64,000 nucleotides of DNA from Pseudomonas laurylsulfativorans. GTDB lineage: Bacteria; Pseudomonadota; Gammaproteobacteria; Pseudomonadales; Pseudomonadaceae. This document shows positions 42,326 to 50,939 of the stretch, in pieces. The position numbers were made by a program, and so were the translations under genes. The stretch lies in contig NZ_MUJK01000003.1 of NCBI RefSeq assembly GCF_002906155.1, positions 620,001 to 684,000 of the forward strand, read 5' to 3'. Under the pieces are notes generated by a model. That model was not told the origin of the DNA. It searched no databases and saw nothing but the letters and a program-made list of their open reading frames with translations. The first letter of the stretch is position 1. The number at the start of each line of letters is the position of its first letter.

Positions 42326-43102
42326 ATGACTTTTGCATCTCGCTTTCAGAACAAAAAAATCATTGTCACAGGTGGGGCATCCGGCATTGGACGAGCAGCG
42401 GTCATTCGCCTGGTCTGTGAAGGCGGCACCGTGCTTGCAGTCGACCGTAATGCTGAAGGGCTCGCAGAGACTCTGGACGAGGCTAATGCCCTGGCTGGTT
42501 ATGGTGGTGTAGCGTTATCGGCACAGGTTTCGGTGACCGATGAGCAAGAGGTTCGTGAGGCAGTTCAGGGTTTTGTACGAGAGCAGGGGCGGTTGGATGC
42601 ATTGGTCAATATGGCTGGCATCCTGCGCTCCACCCATACCACCGACACCTCCTTTGAAGCGTTTATGCAGATTGTCCAAATCAACCTGGGCGGTACGTTC
42701 CTGTGCTGCCGAGAAGCTCTGCCTTATCTGTTGCAGAGCAGGGGCAACATCGTCAACGCCGCTTCTACATCGGCATTCTTCGGGCATGCGTATATGGCGG
42801 CCTATTCGGCAAGCAAGGGCGGTGTGGCCGCGCTGACACAGGCACTTTCGCGCGAGTACATCAACCGTGGTGTACGAGTGAACGCCATTGCCCCAGGAGG
42901 AATTGGAACGCCGATGGTCGCCGCCCAGGCCAATGGTTTTCCCGAGGGAACGGATTTCACTTTGTACGGGCACCTTACCCGTCCTGACCGGCAGTTGGGC
43001 GAGCCTCAAGAAGTCGCAGCGGTGATCGCGATGTTGGCATCTGAGGATGGTGCGTTCGTAAATGGCGCGATACTGCGAATTGATGGTGGCACCCACGGCT
43101 GA
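42326..43102 (+). CDS. SDR family hydroxysteroid dehydrogenase candidate
   Basis: A 258-residue SDR. Motifs: VTGGASGIGRAAVIRLV, NMAGIL, VNAASTSAFFGHAYMAAYSASKG (catalytic S-Y-K), and APGGIGTPM. It lies between the RND gene and the Old Yellow Enzyme gene and has an AATAATAA motif before its ribosome site. A role oxidising a ring hydroxyl (for example 3-alpha or 3-beta) would be needed in the pathway and no other dedicated hydroxysteroid dehydrogenase is seen, but the substrate cannot be read from sequence. Confidence 0.87.
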   Translation: MTFASRFQNKKIIVTGGASGIGRAAVIRLVCEGGTVLAVDRNAEGLAETLDEANALAGYGGVALSAQVSVTDEQEVREAVQGFVREQGRLDALVNMAGILRSTHTTDTSFEAFMQIVQINLGGTFLCCREALPYLLQSRGNIVNAASTSAFFGHAYMAAYSASKGGVAALTQALSREYINRGVRVNAIAPGGIGTPMVAAQANGFPEGTDFTLYGHLTRPDRQLGEPQEVAAVIAMLASEDGAFVNGAILRIDGGTHG

Positions 43103-43115
43103 GGGAGCGTTCAGT

Positions 43116-44351
43116 ATGACGATTTCCGATATCGGGAAGACCTCTCCATTCTCACCACTTAAGGTTGGCCCGATTACTTTGCGTAATCGATTTATCAAGG
43201 CCGGGGCCAACGAGGGAATGACACCGGACGGAGTGCCGACCAAGGCACTGGTCAAGCACCACAGAGAGGTTGCTGCTGGAGGCGTGGGCATGACAACCGT
43301 CGCTTATGGGGCGGTGTCGCCAGAGGGGCGAACATTCCGGCATCAGTTTCATATGTCTCGAGAGGTGTTACCGCATCTGCGGGTGTTGACCGACGCCGTG
43401 CATGCCGAGGGCGCCGCTGCTTGTCTGCAGATCACCCATGGTGGCTCTTTCACCATGCTGCGCGCTGAGAGCGGCTATCCGCGGACAGCGTCATCAGGTT
43501 TCAATGCCTTTGGCTTTCTGAATGGCATTTGGTTCCAGCGCGCTATGCGCGAATCGGATATGAACAAGGTCGCTGCGGAGTTTGCACAAGCGGCGCTCCT
43601 GGCCAGGGAGGCAGGATTCGATGCGGTTGAAATTCACATGGGCCACGGCTACCTGCTGAACCAGTTCTTGTCGCCATTGAGCAATCGCCGCCGTGATCAA
43701 TACGGTGGCAGTACGGAGAGTCGCAGCCGTTTTCCTGCCCTGGTACTTCATCGAGTCAAAGATGCAGTAGGTGGTCGGATGGCGGTGGGGTGCAAGCTCA
43801 ATCAGACCGATGCTGCGCGCGGCGGCATCGATGCCGGGCAAGCCGCAGTTACAGCGAAGATTCTGGAGTATGAGGGGGCGGACATCCTCACCTTGAGCGG
43901 CGGGCACAACATGTATAGCCCGTGGGCTCTGTTTGGCAGCCCCATGCCAATTGACGATATGAAAATTCATGCCAAGGGGATGGCACGTTTAGGGCCCTGG
44001 GCTTTGAGTTTTAAACAACCCAAGGACCTGAAATTTCGTGAACTTTACTTCCTGGAGCATGCGCGCCAAGTGCGTCGAGCGGTACGCATGCCTCTGGCCC
44101 TGGTCGGCGGCGTAAAGTCATTGGCGACGGCGCAACAGGTTATCGATGAGGGTTTTGAAGGCATAGCGCTGGCAAGAGCCCTTATTTACGATCCGTCGTT
44201 CGTCAACAAGCTGGCAAGTGGGATGCTCACCCAGTCAGGCTGTAACAGCTGCAACCGATGCGTAATGGGGATCTATGACCCCAACGGAGTGCGTTGCGTG
44301 TTCAATGGACCTAATGATCCGCTGCTCAGCAAGGCGTTCGCGGCAGATTGA
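43116..44351 (+). CDS. Old Yellow Enzyme-family oxidoreductase with Fe-S motif
   Basis: A 411-residue NADH:flavin oxidoreductase. TIM-barrel stretches: VGPITLRNRFIKAGANEGM, AACLQITHGGSF, FDAVEIHMGHGYLLNQFLSPLSNRRRDQYGGS, MPLALVGGVKS. Four cysteines at the C-terminus (C376, C379, C382, C394) fit the 4Fe-4S site of the 2,4-dienoyl-CoA reductase/BaiCD-BaiH group, but the second FAD/NAD domain of those proteins is absent. BaiCD acts at C4-C5 of bile-acid 3-oxo-steroids, so a 4-ene/5-beta reaction is a candidate. The ATG at 43116 has GAGGGAG upstream. Confidence 0.85.
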   Translation: MTISDIGKTSPFSPLKVGPITLRNRFIKAGANEGMTPDGVPTKALVKHHREVAAGGVGMTTVAYGAVSPEGRTFRHQFHMSREVLPHLRVLTDAVHAEGAAACLQITHGGSFTMLRAESGYPRTASSGFNAFGFLNGIWFQRAMRESDMNKVAAEFAQAALLAREAGFDAVEIHMGHGYLLNQFLSPLSNRRRDQYGGSTESRSRFPALVLHRVKDAVGGRMAVGCKLNQTDAARGGIDAGQAAVTAKILEYEGADILTLSGGHNMYSPWALFGSPMPIDDMKIHAKGMARLGPWALSFKQPKDLKFRELYFLEHARQVRRAVRMPLALVGGVKSLATAQQVIDEGFEGIALARALIYDPSFVNKLASGMLTQSGCNSCNRCVMGIYDPNGVRCVFNGPNDPLLSKAFAAD

Positions 44352-44414
44352 CCAACTGATGAGATAGGCGTAATTAAACACCTGCTGATAATGAGAAGAA
44401 TAAGAGGTGATTTC

Positions 44415-45659
44415 ATGCATGCAATGAAGAAGTCGTGCGCGGGAAACTTACTGAAATCTGGTTTGGCCGCTGTTCTGAACACACAACCTGCTACTGTTTC
44501 GCGGCCTGGTCTACCGGAACTTTTCGCGCGAGACAAAGCCCAGGAGGCCGCTTTGGGGTGTGTTGACCAGAACAGAGTGACGCTTTCGATCTATCAGAGT
44601 CTGCTCTCCAGTGAGCCATGGCGGGACACCTCTTGTCACCTGGCCGCGTACATGCGCGCATCAGCAATCATCGTTATTCGACCATCGACCAGTACGGACT
44701 TGGGATTCCTGGTCTGTCACCCGCGTAATCCCGAAATCGAGCATGCGTACCGGGCGCATTATTGGACCCTGGATCCGTTTCTTGAATTACCCATTGATCA
44801 GGTCCTGACAATCGATGAGTACCTGGGGGCGAGCACTTGGCTGAACTCTGAATTCTACAAACGCTTTATCGGGGAAGGCGGTGTTCGTCATGGGCTAGGC
44901 GTCAATATAGTGTCCAAGAATGGTACGGTCTGTCGCCTCCGCTTGTATCGCTTGCCCGATCAGCCGGCATTCACCGAGGAAGACAAATTGCGCTTGCGTG
45001 CACTGATTCCGCATTTCGCGCAAGCGCTCAGTCTGGCGGCTCATCTGGAGCGTCATGAGACTCAAAGCGAGCTTTATGAAGGGGCGCTCAATCGGCTTCA
45101 CATCGGTGCGATTGTTCTGGATGAGCGCCAGCATCTGCTGCGTTGTAATCAGGTTGCCCAAACCATGCTTGATGAGGAGGATGGCCTCAAGTTAGTCGCT
45201 GGTGGACTGGAAGCGCACTACAAGACGGAGCGAAGCATTCTGCACGATCTGATTTCTTCAGCGGGTACAACCGCTCAAGTGATGTCTATCTCCCGCCCCT
45301 CCGGTAAACGCAAATTCGGGTTAGTAGCCAGAAGTATTCCACTGCGTGCGGAGTCCGAGGGAAAATGCCGTCCCGCCTGGGTGATATTCATTTGTGATCC
45401 GGATGCCCAGACAACCGCGCCTCGAGAGATCCTGCGCCAAGTGTTCGACTTCACCCCGGCAGAGGCAACGTTGACAATGGAGTTGGCGAAGGGACTTGCA
45501 CTTGATGAGGCCGCCGAGTTGCTGGGGATACGCCTCAATACCGCCCGCACTCATTTACGCTCAATCTTTGCCAAGGCCGGTGTCACTCGACAAGCAGAGT
45601 TGGTCAGGATCGTGCTGAACGGTGTCATTGGTCTTTCCAGTCTGAGCCCCGTCGACTGA
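44415..45659 (+). CDS. LuxR-family regulator (TeiR-like)
   Basis: A 414-residue regulator with a C-terminal LuxR helix-turn-helix (FDFTPAEATLTMELAKGLALDEAAELLGIRLNTARTHLRSIFAKAGVTRQAELVRIVL) and a long N-terminal region with a PAS-like segment (LYEGALNRLHIGAIVLDERQHLLRCNQVAQTMLDEEDGL). This architecture matches TeiR, the testosterone-responsive activator of Comamonas testosteroni. It sits between the uptake/redox genes and hsaD and may activate the island. The ATG at 44415 has AGAGGTG five bases upstream, and an AAGAATAA motif overlaps that site. Confidence 0.85.
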   Translation: MHAMKKSCAGNLLKSGLAAVLNTQPATVSRPGLPELFARDKAQEAALGCVDQNRVTLSIYQSLLSSEPWRDTSCHLAAYMRASAIIVIRPSTSTDLGFLVCHPRNPEIEHAYRAHYWTLDPFLELPIDQVLTIDEYLGASTWLNSEFYKRFIGEGGVRHGLGVNIVSKNGTVCRLRLYRLPDQPAFTEEDKLRLRALIPHFAQALSLAAHLERHETQSELYEGALNRLHIGAIVLDERQHLLRCNQVAQTMLDEEDGLKLVAGGLEAHYKTERSILHDLISSAGTTAQVMSISRPSGKRKFGLVARSIPLRAESEGKCRPAWVIFICDPDAQTTAPREILRQVFDFTPAEATLTMELAKGLALDEAAELLGIRLNTARTHLRSIFAKAGVTRQAELVRIVLNGVIGLSSLSPVD

Positions 45660-46059
45660 CGTGCTCCCCGTTGTTAGATGATGCGCAAAAGTTCTTCTTC
45701 CGCTCGAATGCGTCCCGGCATCTGGTCGGGAACTGAGCCAACAGACGGGGATGTGCAATAGGGCCACCAGCCAGCACGCTGGTTGCCCTAGGCCTAGCTC
45801 TTGCCCGCTATTCGATCTCAATGCACCTGGCGCACGCTTGTCCTGCGTTCTCTTCTATTTGCCGAAGACCACTGTTGATCGGGCTGAAGCAGCACCTAGT
45901 GGTTCACCTGCAGGTGGATGCGGCTGCCAGCGGTATTTCCCCATGATCGCGCGTTCGTCCTTTTGTCTGCATTCAAGTTGAACGCCTAATCTATGTTGAG
46001 CATGCAGGGCCAATAACGAAGCCTCATATTCAGGACATAACAACACGTGGAGAACGGTT
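45660..46059. other. Gene-free segment upstream of hsaD
   Basis: No supported gene. It should hold the promoter of the hsaD-kshB-hsaC-hsaA-kshA set. The palindrome CTAGGCCTAG lies at 45788-45797. Close to the start codon is AACAACAC (46041-46048), one mismatch from AANAANAA. Confidence 0.45.
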
Positions 46060-46911
46060 ATGTCCTCGCAACCTGCTGTCTCGTCTTCGCCGATCCCGGT
46101 TGGCCAGTTTCTTGATGTCCAAGATACTTACCGTCTGCACTACCACGAAGTAGGCAAGCCTCGCGCTGATCGGCCCACTTTGGTTTTTCTACATGGTAGT
46201 GGGCCGGGTGCCAGCGGCTATAGCAATTTCCATCTGAACTTTCCGTTCTTTGCCGAACAGGGCTTTCACGTCCTGATTCCCGACTTCCTGGGCTATGGAC
46301 TGTCCGACAAACCAGACGATATCGAATACACCTCCAGCCTGCATGTCGAGGTACTGCGCGAGCTACTGCAGAAAAAAAATGTGGTACGTGCCGTGCTGGT
46401 CGGCAACTCCTTGGGGGGCGCAGTCGCCTTCCAGTATGGACTCACTTACGCCGATCAGGTCGCCAAACTGGTGGTCATGGGCCCAGGTGGTGTGGAGGAA
46501 CCCGCGCTATGGGCGGGGCAGATGAGTGGACTGCGTTGCATGGGCGCATTTGTCCAGGCGCGTAAGACCGATAGGGACTCTTTTCGTGAGCTGCTACATC
46601 ACATCGTGGCCTCGCCAGCGACGATCACTGACGAAGTGATCGATTCACGTCTTCCTGTCTGGCTGGAGCAGCCCCCAGCCGTTTTCAGCACCATCAAGGT
46701 CGAAGTATTCGCTGATCGACTATCGGAACTGAATATGCCGGTGCTGTGCCTGTGGGGACAGAAGGACAACTTCTTGCCGGTTCGCCACGCGCTGATCGTA
46801 GCGGCGTTGGTAAACGAGGCACGGGTGGTGATTTCAACTCGCTCCGGGCACTGGTTCATGCTTGAAGAGCCTGACTACTTCAATCACGAAGTGCTGAATT
46901 TTCTCGGTTGA
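46060..46911 (+). CDS. hsaD: Meta-cleavage product hydrolase (4,9-DSHA hydrolase)
   Basis: A 283-residue alpha/beta hydrolase of the MhpC/BphD/HsaD/TesD family. The oxyanion segment is FLHGSGPGASGYSNF, the nucleophile S117 in GNSLGG, the acid D236 in GQKDNFLP and the base H264 in SGHWFM. It cleaves the C-C bond of the seco-steroid meta-cleavage product to 2-hydroxyhexa-2,4-dienoate and the CD-ring propanoate. GGAGAA lies upstream of the ATG. It is first of a rightward set with kshB and hsaC. Confidence 0.93.
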   Translation: MSSQPAVSSSPIPVGQFLDVQDTYRLHYHEVGKPRADRPTLVFLHGSGPGASGYSNFHLNFPFFAEQGFHVLIPDFLGYGLSDKPDDIEYTSSLHVEVLRELLQKKNVVRAVLVGNSLGGAVAFQYGLTYADQVAKLVVMGPGGVEEPALWAGQMSGLRCMGAFVQARKTDRDSFRELLHHIVASPATITDEVIDSRLPVWLEQPPAVFSTIKVEVFADRLSELNMPVLCLWGQKDNFLPVRHALIVAALVNEARVVISTRSGHWFMLEEPDYFNHEVLNFLG

Positions 46912-46988
46912 GCAGGGGGTGCTCGTGGCACGGGTGAATCACCAGCGAGTACCAGGTGGAGTGTGACTCCTTTGTTTTCGCAAGAGTT

Positions 46989-48029
46989 ATGGCTATGTCG
47001 AAATCCCTTTATCACCTGCTGCGGGTTGCAGACGTCATCCAGGAAACGCACGACAGCAAGTCGATTGTGTTTGCCGATCCAGGAGACAGCAAAGCTTTCG
47101 CTTACAAGCCCGGTCAGTTTCTGACTTTACGTATACCTACTCAGGACAAACCAGTCGCGCGTTGTTACTCCCTAGCGAGTTCGCCTGTGGCTGATGGTGC
47201 GCTCAAGGTGACAGTCAAGCGTGTGCAGGATGGGTTGGGCTCCAACTGGGTGTGCGACAACGTGCGTGTAGGCGATGAGCTGGAAGTCTTGGCGCCGGCG
47301 GGGGTGTTTTGCCCATCTTCATTGGACGTGGATTTCCTCCTGTTCGCGGGTGGCAGCGGCATTACGCCGGTGATGTCGATTCTCAAGTCGAGCCTGCGGC
47401 AAGGCAGTGGTCGTGTGTTCCTGTTTTATGCGAATCGCGACGAGCAGTCGGTGATTTTCCGCGACGAACTGTTGCAACTGGCACAGGCCTTTCCGCGACG
47501 ATTGACGGTCATGCATTGGCTGGAGTCAGTGCAAGGGCGTCCCACTCTTGAACAACTGGGCAGTCTTTGTTCTGCGCATATTGATTCACATGCTTTTGTG
47601 TGTGGCCCCGGCCCTTTCATGGGCGCAGTGGAACAGGCGCTTATCGATTTGAAAGTCGACCGTACGCGCATTCATGTCGAGCGTTTCGTGTCCTTGAACA
47701 ACGATCCAGGTGTGCTAGCAGATGTTCCAGTCAATGCTAACTATGACGCACCTGGCATTGAACTCAACGCTCAGCTCGACGGGGTCACTCACACACTGTC
47801 TTGGGCGCCGGGCATTGATTTGTTGGACGCCATGCTAGGCGCGGGGGTGATGGCGCCTTTTTCCTGCCGCGAAGGCCGTTGCAGCGCCTGCATGTGTCGA
47901 GTCAGCGAGGGCGAAGTGAGCATGCGGCACAACGAAGTTCTGGGTCGAGAAGATCTAGCGCAAGGATGGGTGCTTGCCTGTCAGGCGCGTGCAGTCAGTG
48001 ACAAAGTTTCGATCAGTTTTGACGGCTGA
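46989..48029 (+). CDS. kshB: 3-ketosteroid 9-alpha-hydroxylase reductase
   Basis: A 346-residue reductase with FAD domain (PGQFLTLRIP, ARCYSLASSP), NAD domain (FAGGSGITPVMSILKSSL) and a C-terminal plant-type [2Fe-2S] domain (FSCREGRCSACMCRV ... ACQA). It passes electrons from NADH to the Rieske oxygenase KshA. Phenol or phenylacetyl-CoA reductases have similar architecture, but the neighbours make KshB the best call. ATG 46989 and ATG 46995 are both possible starts. Confidence 0.9.
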   Translation: MAMSKSLYHLLRVADVIQETHDSKSIVFADPGDSKAFAYKPGQFLTLRIPTQDKPVARCYSLASSPVADGALKVTVKRVQDGLGSNWVCDNVRVGDELEVLAPAGVFCPSSLDVDFLLFAGGSGITPVMSILKSSLRQGSGRVFLFYANRDEQSVIFRDELLQLAQAFPRRLTVMHWLESVQGRPTLEQLGSLCSAHIDSHAFVCGPGPFMGAVEQALIDLKVDRTRIHVERFVSLNNDPGVLADVPVNANYDAPGIELNAQLDGVTHTLSWAPGIDLLDAMLGAGVMAPFSCREGRCSACMCRVSEGEVSMRHNEVLGREDLAQGWVLACQARAVSDKVSISFDG

Positions 48030-48086
48030 TGGCGGCCCTCGCGTTAGCAACTATCAGGACAACAAAAAGCCCGAAGGGGGATGGAG

Positions 48087-48974
48087 ATGAGCATCAATCA
48101 ACTGGCATACGTGGTAGTCGAATCCACCGATGTCGAAAAATGGCGATTCTTCGGTACGCAGATCATCGGCCTGGCCGAACTGCCGGCAGAGGACGGCGCA
48201 ATCTATCTGAAGGCGGATGGCCGCCATTATCGAATTCTGGTGGTTCCCGGTGCCCGCGACGGGCTTTATGCCTCGGGCTGGGAAACGACCTCTGAGGAAC
48301 AGTTCCTCGCCGTAAAAGAAACGGTTGCCAGGGCCGGTGTCGAGATCATTGAGTCAACTCCACTTGATCGTGGGTTACGCAAAGTCACCGGCCTCTTTTC
48401 CTTCGTCGACCCGTCTGGAAACCGACAGGAAGTGATATGGGGCCCGATCTCCGACTTCGCGCCGTTCGTGTCGCCTGTCGGCGTGGAGCGCTTTGTCACC
48501 GGCAACATGGGGATGGGGCATGTGGTACTTCCGTCGATGAACTTCGATGCCTCATTGAGCTTCTGGCGAGATGTGTGTGGCTTTGGGCTCTCCGACATCC
48601 TGCATGCGCAGTTGTCTCCCGAGCATCGTGCACGCATTCATTTCATGCACTGCAACCCTCGCCAGCACAGCCTCGCCTTGGCGGAAATACCTCAACCGAG
48701 TGGCTGTGTCCACATCATGTTGGAGGTGCCCGGCCTGGACGACGTGGGACGTGCGCTTGACCGTGTCTCCGCGCATAACGTACCGCTCGCGAGCACCCTT
48801 GGCCGTCATGTCAATGACGATATGGTCTCGTTCTATGTGTGGACACCCGGTGGCTTTGCTCTTGAGTTCGGCTGCGGTGGTGTGGTCAAGGATTGGGAAG
48901 GAGACCACTCGGTTTTCGAAACTACCCGGGGCAGCCATTGGGGGCATCAATGGGCGCCGCCGCCTGGGCGGTAG
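48087..48974 (+). CDS. hsaC: 3,4-DHSA extradiol dioxygenase
   Basis: A 295-residue type I extradiol dioxygenase (BphC/HsaC/TesB family) starting MSINQLAYVVVESTDVEKW. The iron ligands are H145 (MGMGHVVL), H209 (GCVHIML) and E260 (GGFALEFG). It opens the catechol ring of 3,4-dihydroxy-9,10-seco-androsta-triene-9,17-dione between C4 and C5. ATG 48087 is preferred because AAGGGGG is at the right distance; ATG 48081 would touch it. An AACAAAAA motif (48061-48068) lies in the leader. Confidence 0.94.
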   Translation: MSINQLAYVVVESTDVEKWRFFGTQIIGLAELPAEDGAIYLKADGRHYRILVVPGARDGLYASGWETTSEEQFLAVKETVARAGVEIIESTPLDRGLRKVTGLFSFVDPSGNRQEVIWGPISDFAPFVSPVGVERFVTGNMGMGHVVLPSMNFDASLSFWRDVCGFGLSDILHAQLSPEHRARIHFMHCNPRQHSLALAEIPQPSGCVHIMLEVPGLDDVGRALDRVSAHNVPLASTLGRHVNDDMVSFYVWTPGGFALEFGCGGVVKDWEGDHSVFETTRGSHWGHQWAPPPGR

Positions 48975-49056
48975 CTCGCTCCCGGAATCCTGAAGGGCGG
49001 GGCGCTTGTTGGTGACCTGCAGAAAATTGGTTTCACTACTTCGGAAGACAAGAACC

Positions 49057-50259
49057 ATGCAAACAGTCGAAATGAAACAGCCAGCAATGGACATCCCGAG
49101 CGGCGAAGAGTTGATCAGCCGCGCACGCGCCCTGATCCCAATACTGCGTCAACGCGCTGTGTTGGGTGACGAGCGCAGAAGTTTACCGCAAGAAACCATC
49201 AATGATCTTCAGGCGGCGGGCCTGTTCCGCATCCTGCAGCCCAAGCGCTATGGTGGGTACGAGCTGAGTCCCAAGGTGTTCTACGACGTGGTCATGGCGC
49301 TCGCCGAGGGTGATATGTCAGTTGGTTGGGTCTATTCGGTGGTGGCTGTGCATGCCTGGCAGATGGCGCTGTTCGATGATCGGGCCGCTCAGGAAGTGTG
49401 GAGCAAGGACTCCTCGACCCTGATTTCGTCTTCTTACATGCCGACCGGTCGTGCCACTCCTGTCGAGGGTGGTTTCCTGTTCAGCGGGCGTTGGGGCTAC
49501 TCCAGCGGCTGCGATCATTGCGAGTGGGTGTTTCTTGGTGGTTTGGTGCAGCAGCCTGAAGGTCAGCCGATTGATGCGCGGACCTGGCTGATTCCGCGCA
49601 AAGACTACGAAATCGTCGACACCTGGCATACCGCGGGCCTGAAAGGCACCGGCAGCAAGGACATTGTCATCAACGAGGTTTTCGTCCCGGAGCATCGCAC
49701 CCACAAGATGTACGACGGTTTCACCTGTAACAGCCCAGGTAACCAGTGGAATACCGCGGCGCTCTACCGGATGCCTTTCGGGCAGGTGTTCAGTCGGGCG
49801 GTTTCCACTGCGGCGATTGGTGCGTTGCGCGGCATGCTCGACTGCTTCCTGGAGACCGCCAAAGTCCGGGTCAATGTCATGGGCGCCAAAACCAACGAAG
49901 ACCCGTCCGTTCAACTGATCATTGCAGAAACGGCCAATGCGATCGATGAGTTGTCCCTTGTGCTCAAGCGCAACTTCGATGCGCTGGAGGGTTATGCCGA
50001 ACGTGGGGAGGCTCCGCCTATCGAAGAGCGTGTGAAGTATCGCTTCCAGGCGAGTTTTGCGCCGGAGCGGATTTCGCTTCTGGCCTCCCGTCTGTTCAAG
50101 GCCGCCGGTGGCGCAGCGGTATTCACGACCAATCCCTATGGTCGTTTCCTGGCGGATATCAATGTCGGGCGCCAGCATGCCGCAAACCAGTTCCAGATGT
50201 TCGGTGCCAACTGGGCGAAGGTGCAGATGGGGCAGCAGAGCCTGGACTTCTTCCTGTAA
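49057..50259 (+). CDS. hsaA: 3-HSA hydroxylase, oxygenase component
   Basis: A 400-residue flavin-dependent monooxygenase of the acyl-CoA-dehydrogenase fold, like HsaA/TesA2. Typical parts are RARALIPILRQRAVLGDERRSLPQETINDLQAAGLFRILQPKRYGGYEL, GRWGYSSGCDHCEWVFLGG and LFKAAGGAAVFTTNPYGRFLADINVGRQHAANQF. It hydroxylates the phenolic ring A of the seco-steroid to the catechol cleaved by HsaC, using reduced flavin from HsaB (15229-16272). The ATG at 49057 has GGAAG upstream. It lies between hsaC and an unknown gene. Confidence 0.92.
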   Translation: MQTVEMKQPAMDIPSGEELISRARALIPILRQRAVLGDERRSLPQETINDLQAAGLFRILQPKRYGGYELSPKVFYDVVMALAEGDMSVGWVYSVVAVHAWQMALFDDRAAQEVWSKDSSTLISSSYMPTGRATPVEGGFLFSGRWGYSSGCDHCEWVFLGGLVQQPEGQPIDARTWLIPRKDYEIVDTWHTAGLKGTGSKDIVINEVFVPEHRTHKMYDGFTCNSPGNQWNTAALYRMPFGQVFSRAVSTAAIGALRGMLDCFLETAKVRVNVMGAKTNEDPSVQLIIAETANAIDELSLVLKRNFDALEGYAERGEAPPIEERVKYRFQASFAPERISLLASRLFKAAGGAAVFTTNPYGRFLADINVGRQHAANQFQMFGANWAKVQMGQQSLDFFL

Positions 50260-50318
50260 TGCTTCGGGTCGTCGGCGACACGCCGACGGCCTCATAGTGA
50301 CTTGTACTGGAGGCGTGT

Positions 50319-50870
50319 ATGTCCGTTCCTTATCCCGCGAAGGGTGCTCAGAAGCTCAAGGTTATTCGTACCGTTGAGGGGCAGGTGTCGGGGTGCTTGG
50401 AGTGCTCGGTCTTTTTGGACTTTGGTGCGCAAAAGCAGCTCGTTCTGGAGGAAACCTTGGTGGGCGTACCGGTCGGCTATGTCCTCAATCCGCAAGACGG
50501 GATTTTCTTCGCCGACGAAGTGCAGCGTGCAATGCGTTTGGGTATCGCCCAATGGCTCTCGCAAGAACTGAGTCTTGACCGAGTATCTGGCCGCAAGCTC
50601 AGCAGCGATGGTGTTAATTGGCACGTCTCATTCCGCCTGTCTGCCTGTGACGGTAACGATTGTGAGCTGCATGTCTGTGTCGACGCCGCCACGGCGCTCG
50701 ATCTGGTTGAGCGAGCGGCATTGCAGTGGGTGGAAGGCTGGATTGCGCTACAGCTGCGACGACCGCTCGACGCTGAGCTGGTTGAGATCCTGGCGCAAAT
50801 CAATCTGCTTGATGCCCCGCATTTGCGCAGCGGCCTCGCCCTGACAAATCCAGACGTCTGTACTACCTGA
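50319..50870 (+). CDS. Uncharacterised protein between hsaA and kshA
   Basis: A 183-residue soluble protein I do not recognise. Features: an N-terminal beta-like part with a Cys pair (VSGCLECSVFLDF), then FFADEVQRAMRLGIAQWLSQELSLDRVSGRKLSSDGVNWHVSFRLSACDGNDC (two more cysteines), and a helical C-terminus (LVERAALQWVEGWIALQLRRPLDAELVEILAQINLLDAP). No signal peptide or membrane span. GGAGG precedes the ATG well, and codon use is like its neighbours, so I believe it is real. It may be an accessory or regulatory protein of the hydroxylases. Confidence 0.75.
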   Translation: MSVPYPAKGAQKLKVIRTVEGQVSGCLECSVFLDFGAQKQLVLEETLVGVPVGYVLNPQDGIFFADEVQRAMRLGIAQWLSQELSLDRVSGRKLSSDGVNWHVSFRLSACDGNDCELHVCVDAATALDLVERAALQWVEGWIALQLRRPLDAELVEILAQINLLDAPHLRSGLALTNPDVCTT

Positions 50871-50939
50871 AACAACATGACAGTGGGCGATGCGCATTGT
50901 CAGTGGCCTGAAAAAAACAAAAATAGAATGGAGGTTTGT

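Noticed and set aside
42515..43291. Leftward frame of 258 codons opposite the SDR and Old Yellow Enzyme genes
   Set aside because: Spans two real genes on the other strand and has no domain.
49318..50295. Leftward frame of 325 codons opposite hsaA
   Set aside because: Mirror of the GC-rich codon pattern of hsaA; no start signal or family match.
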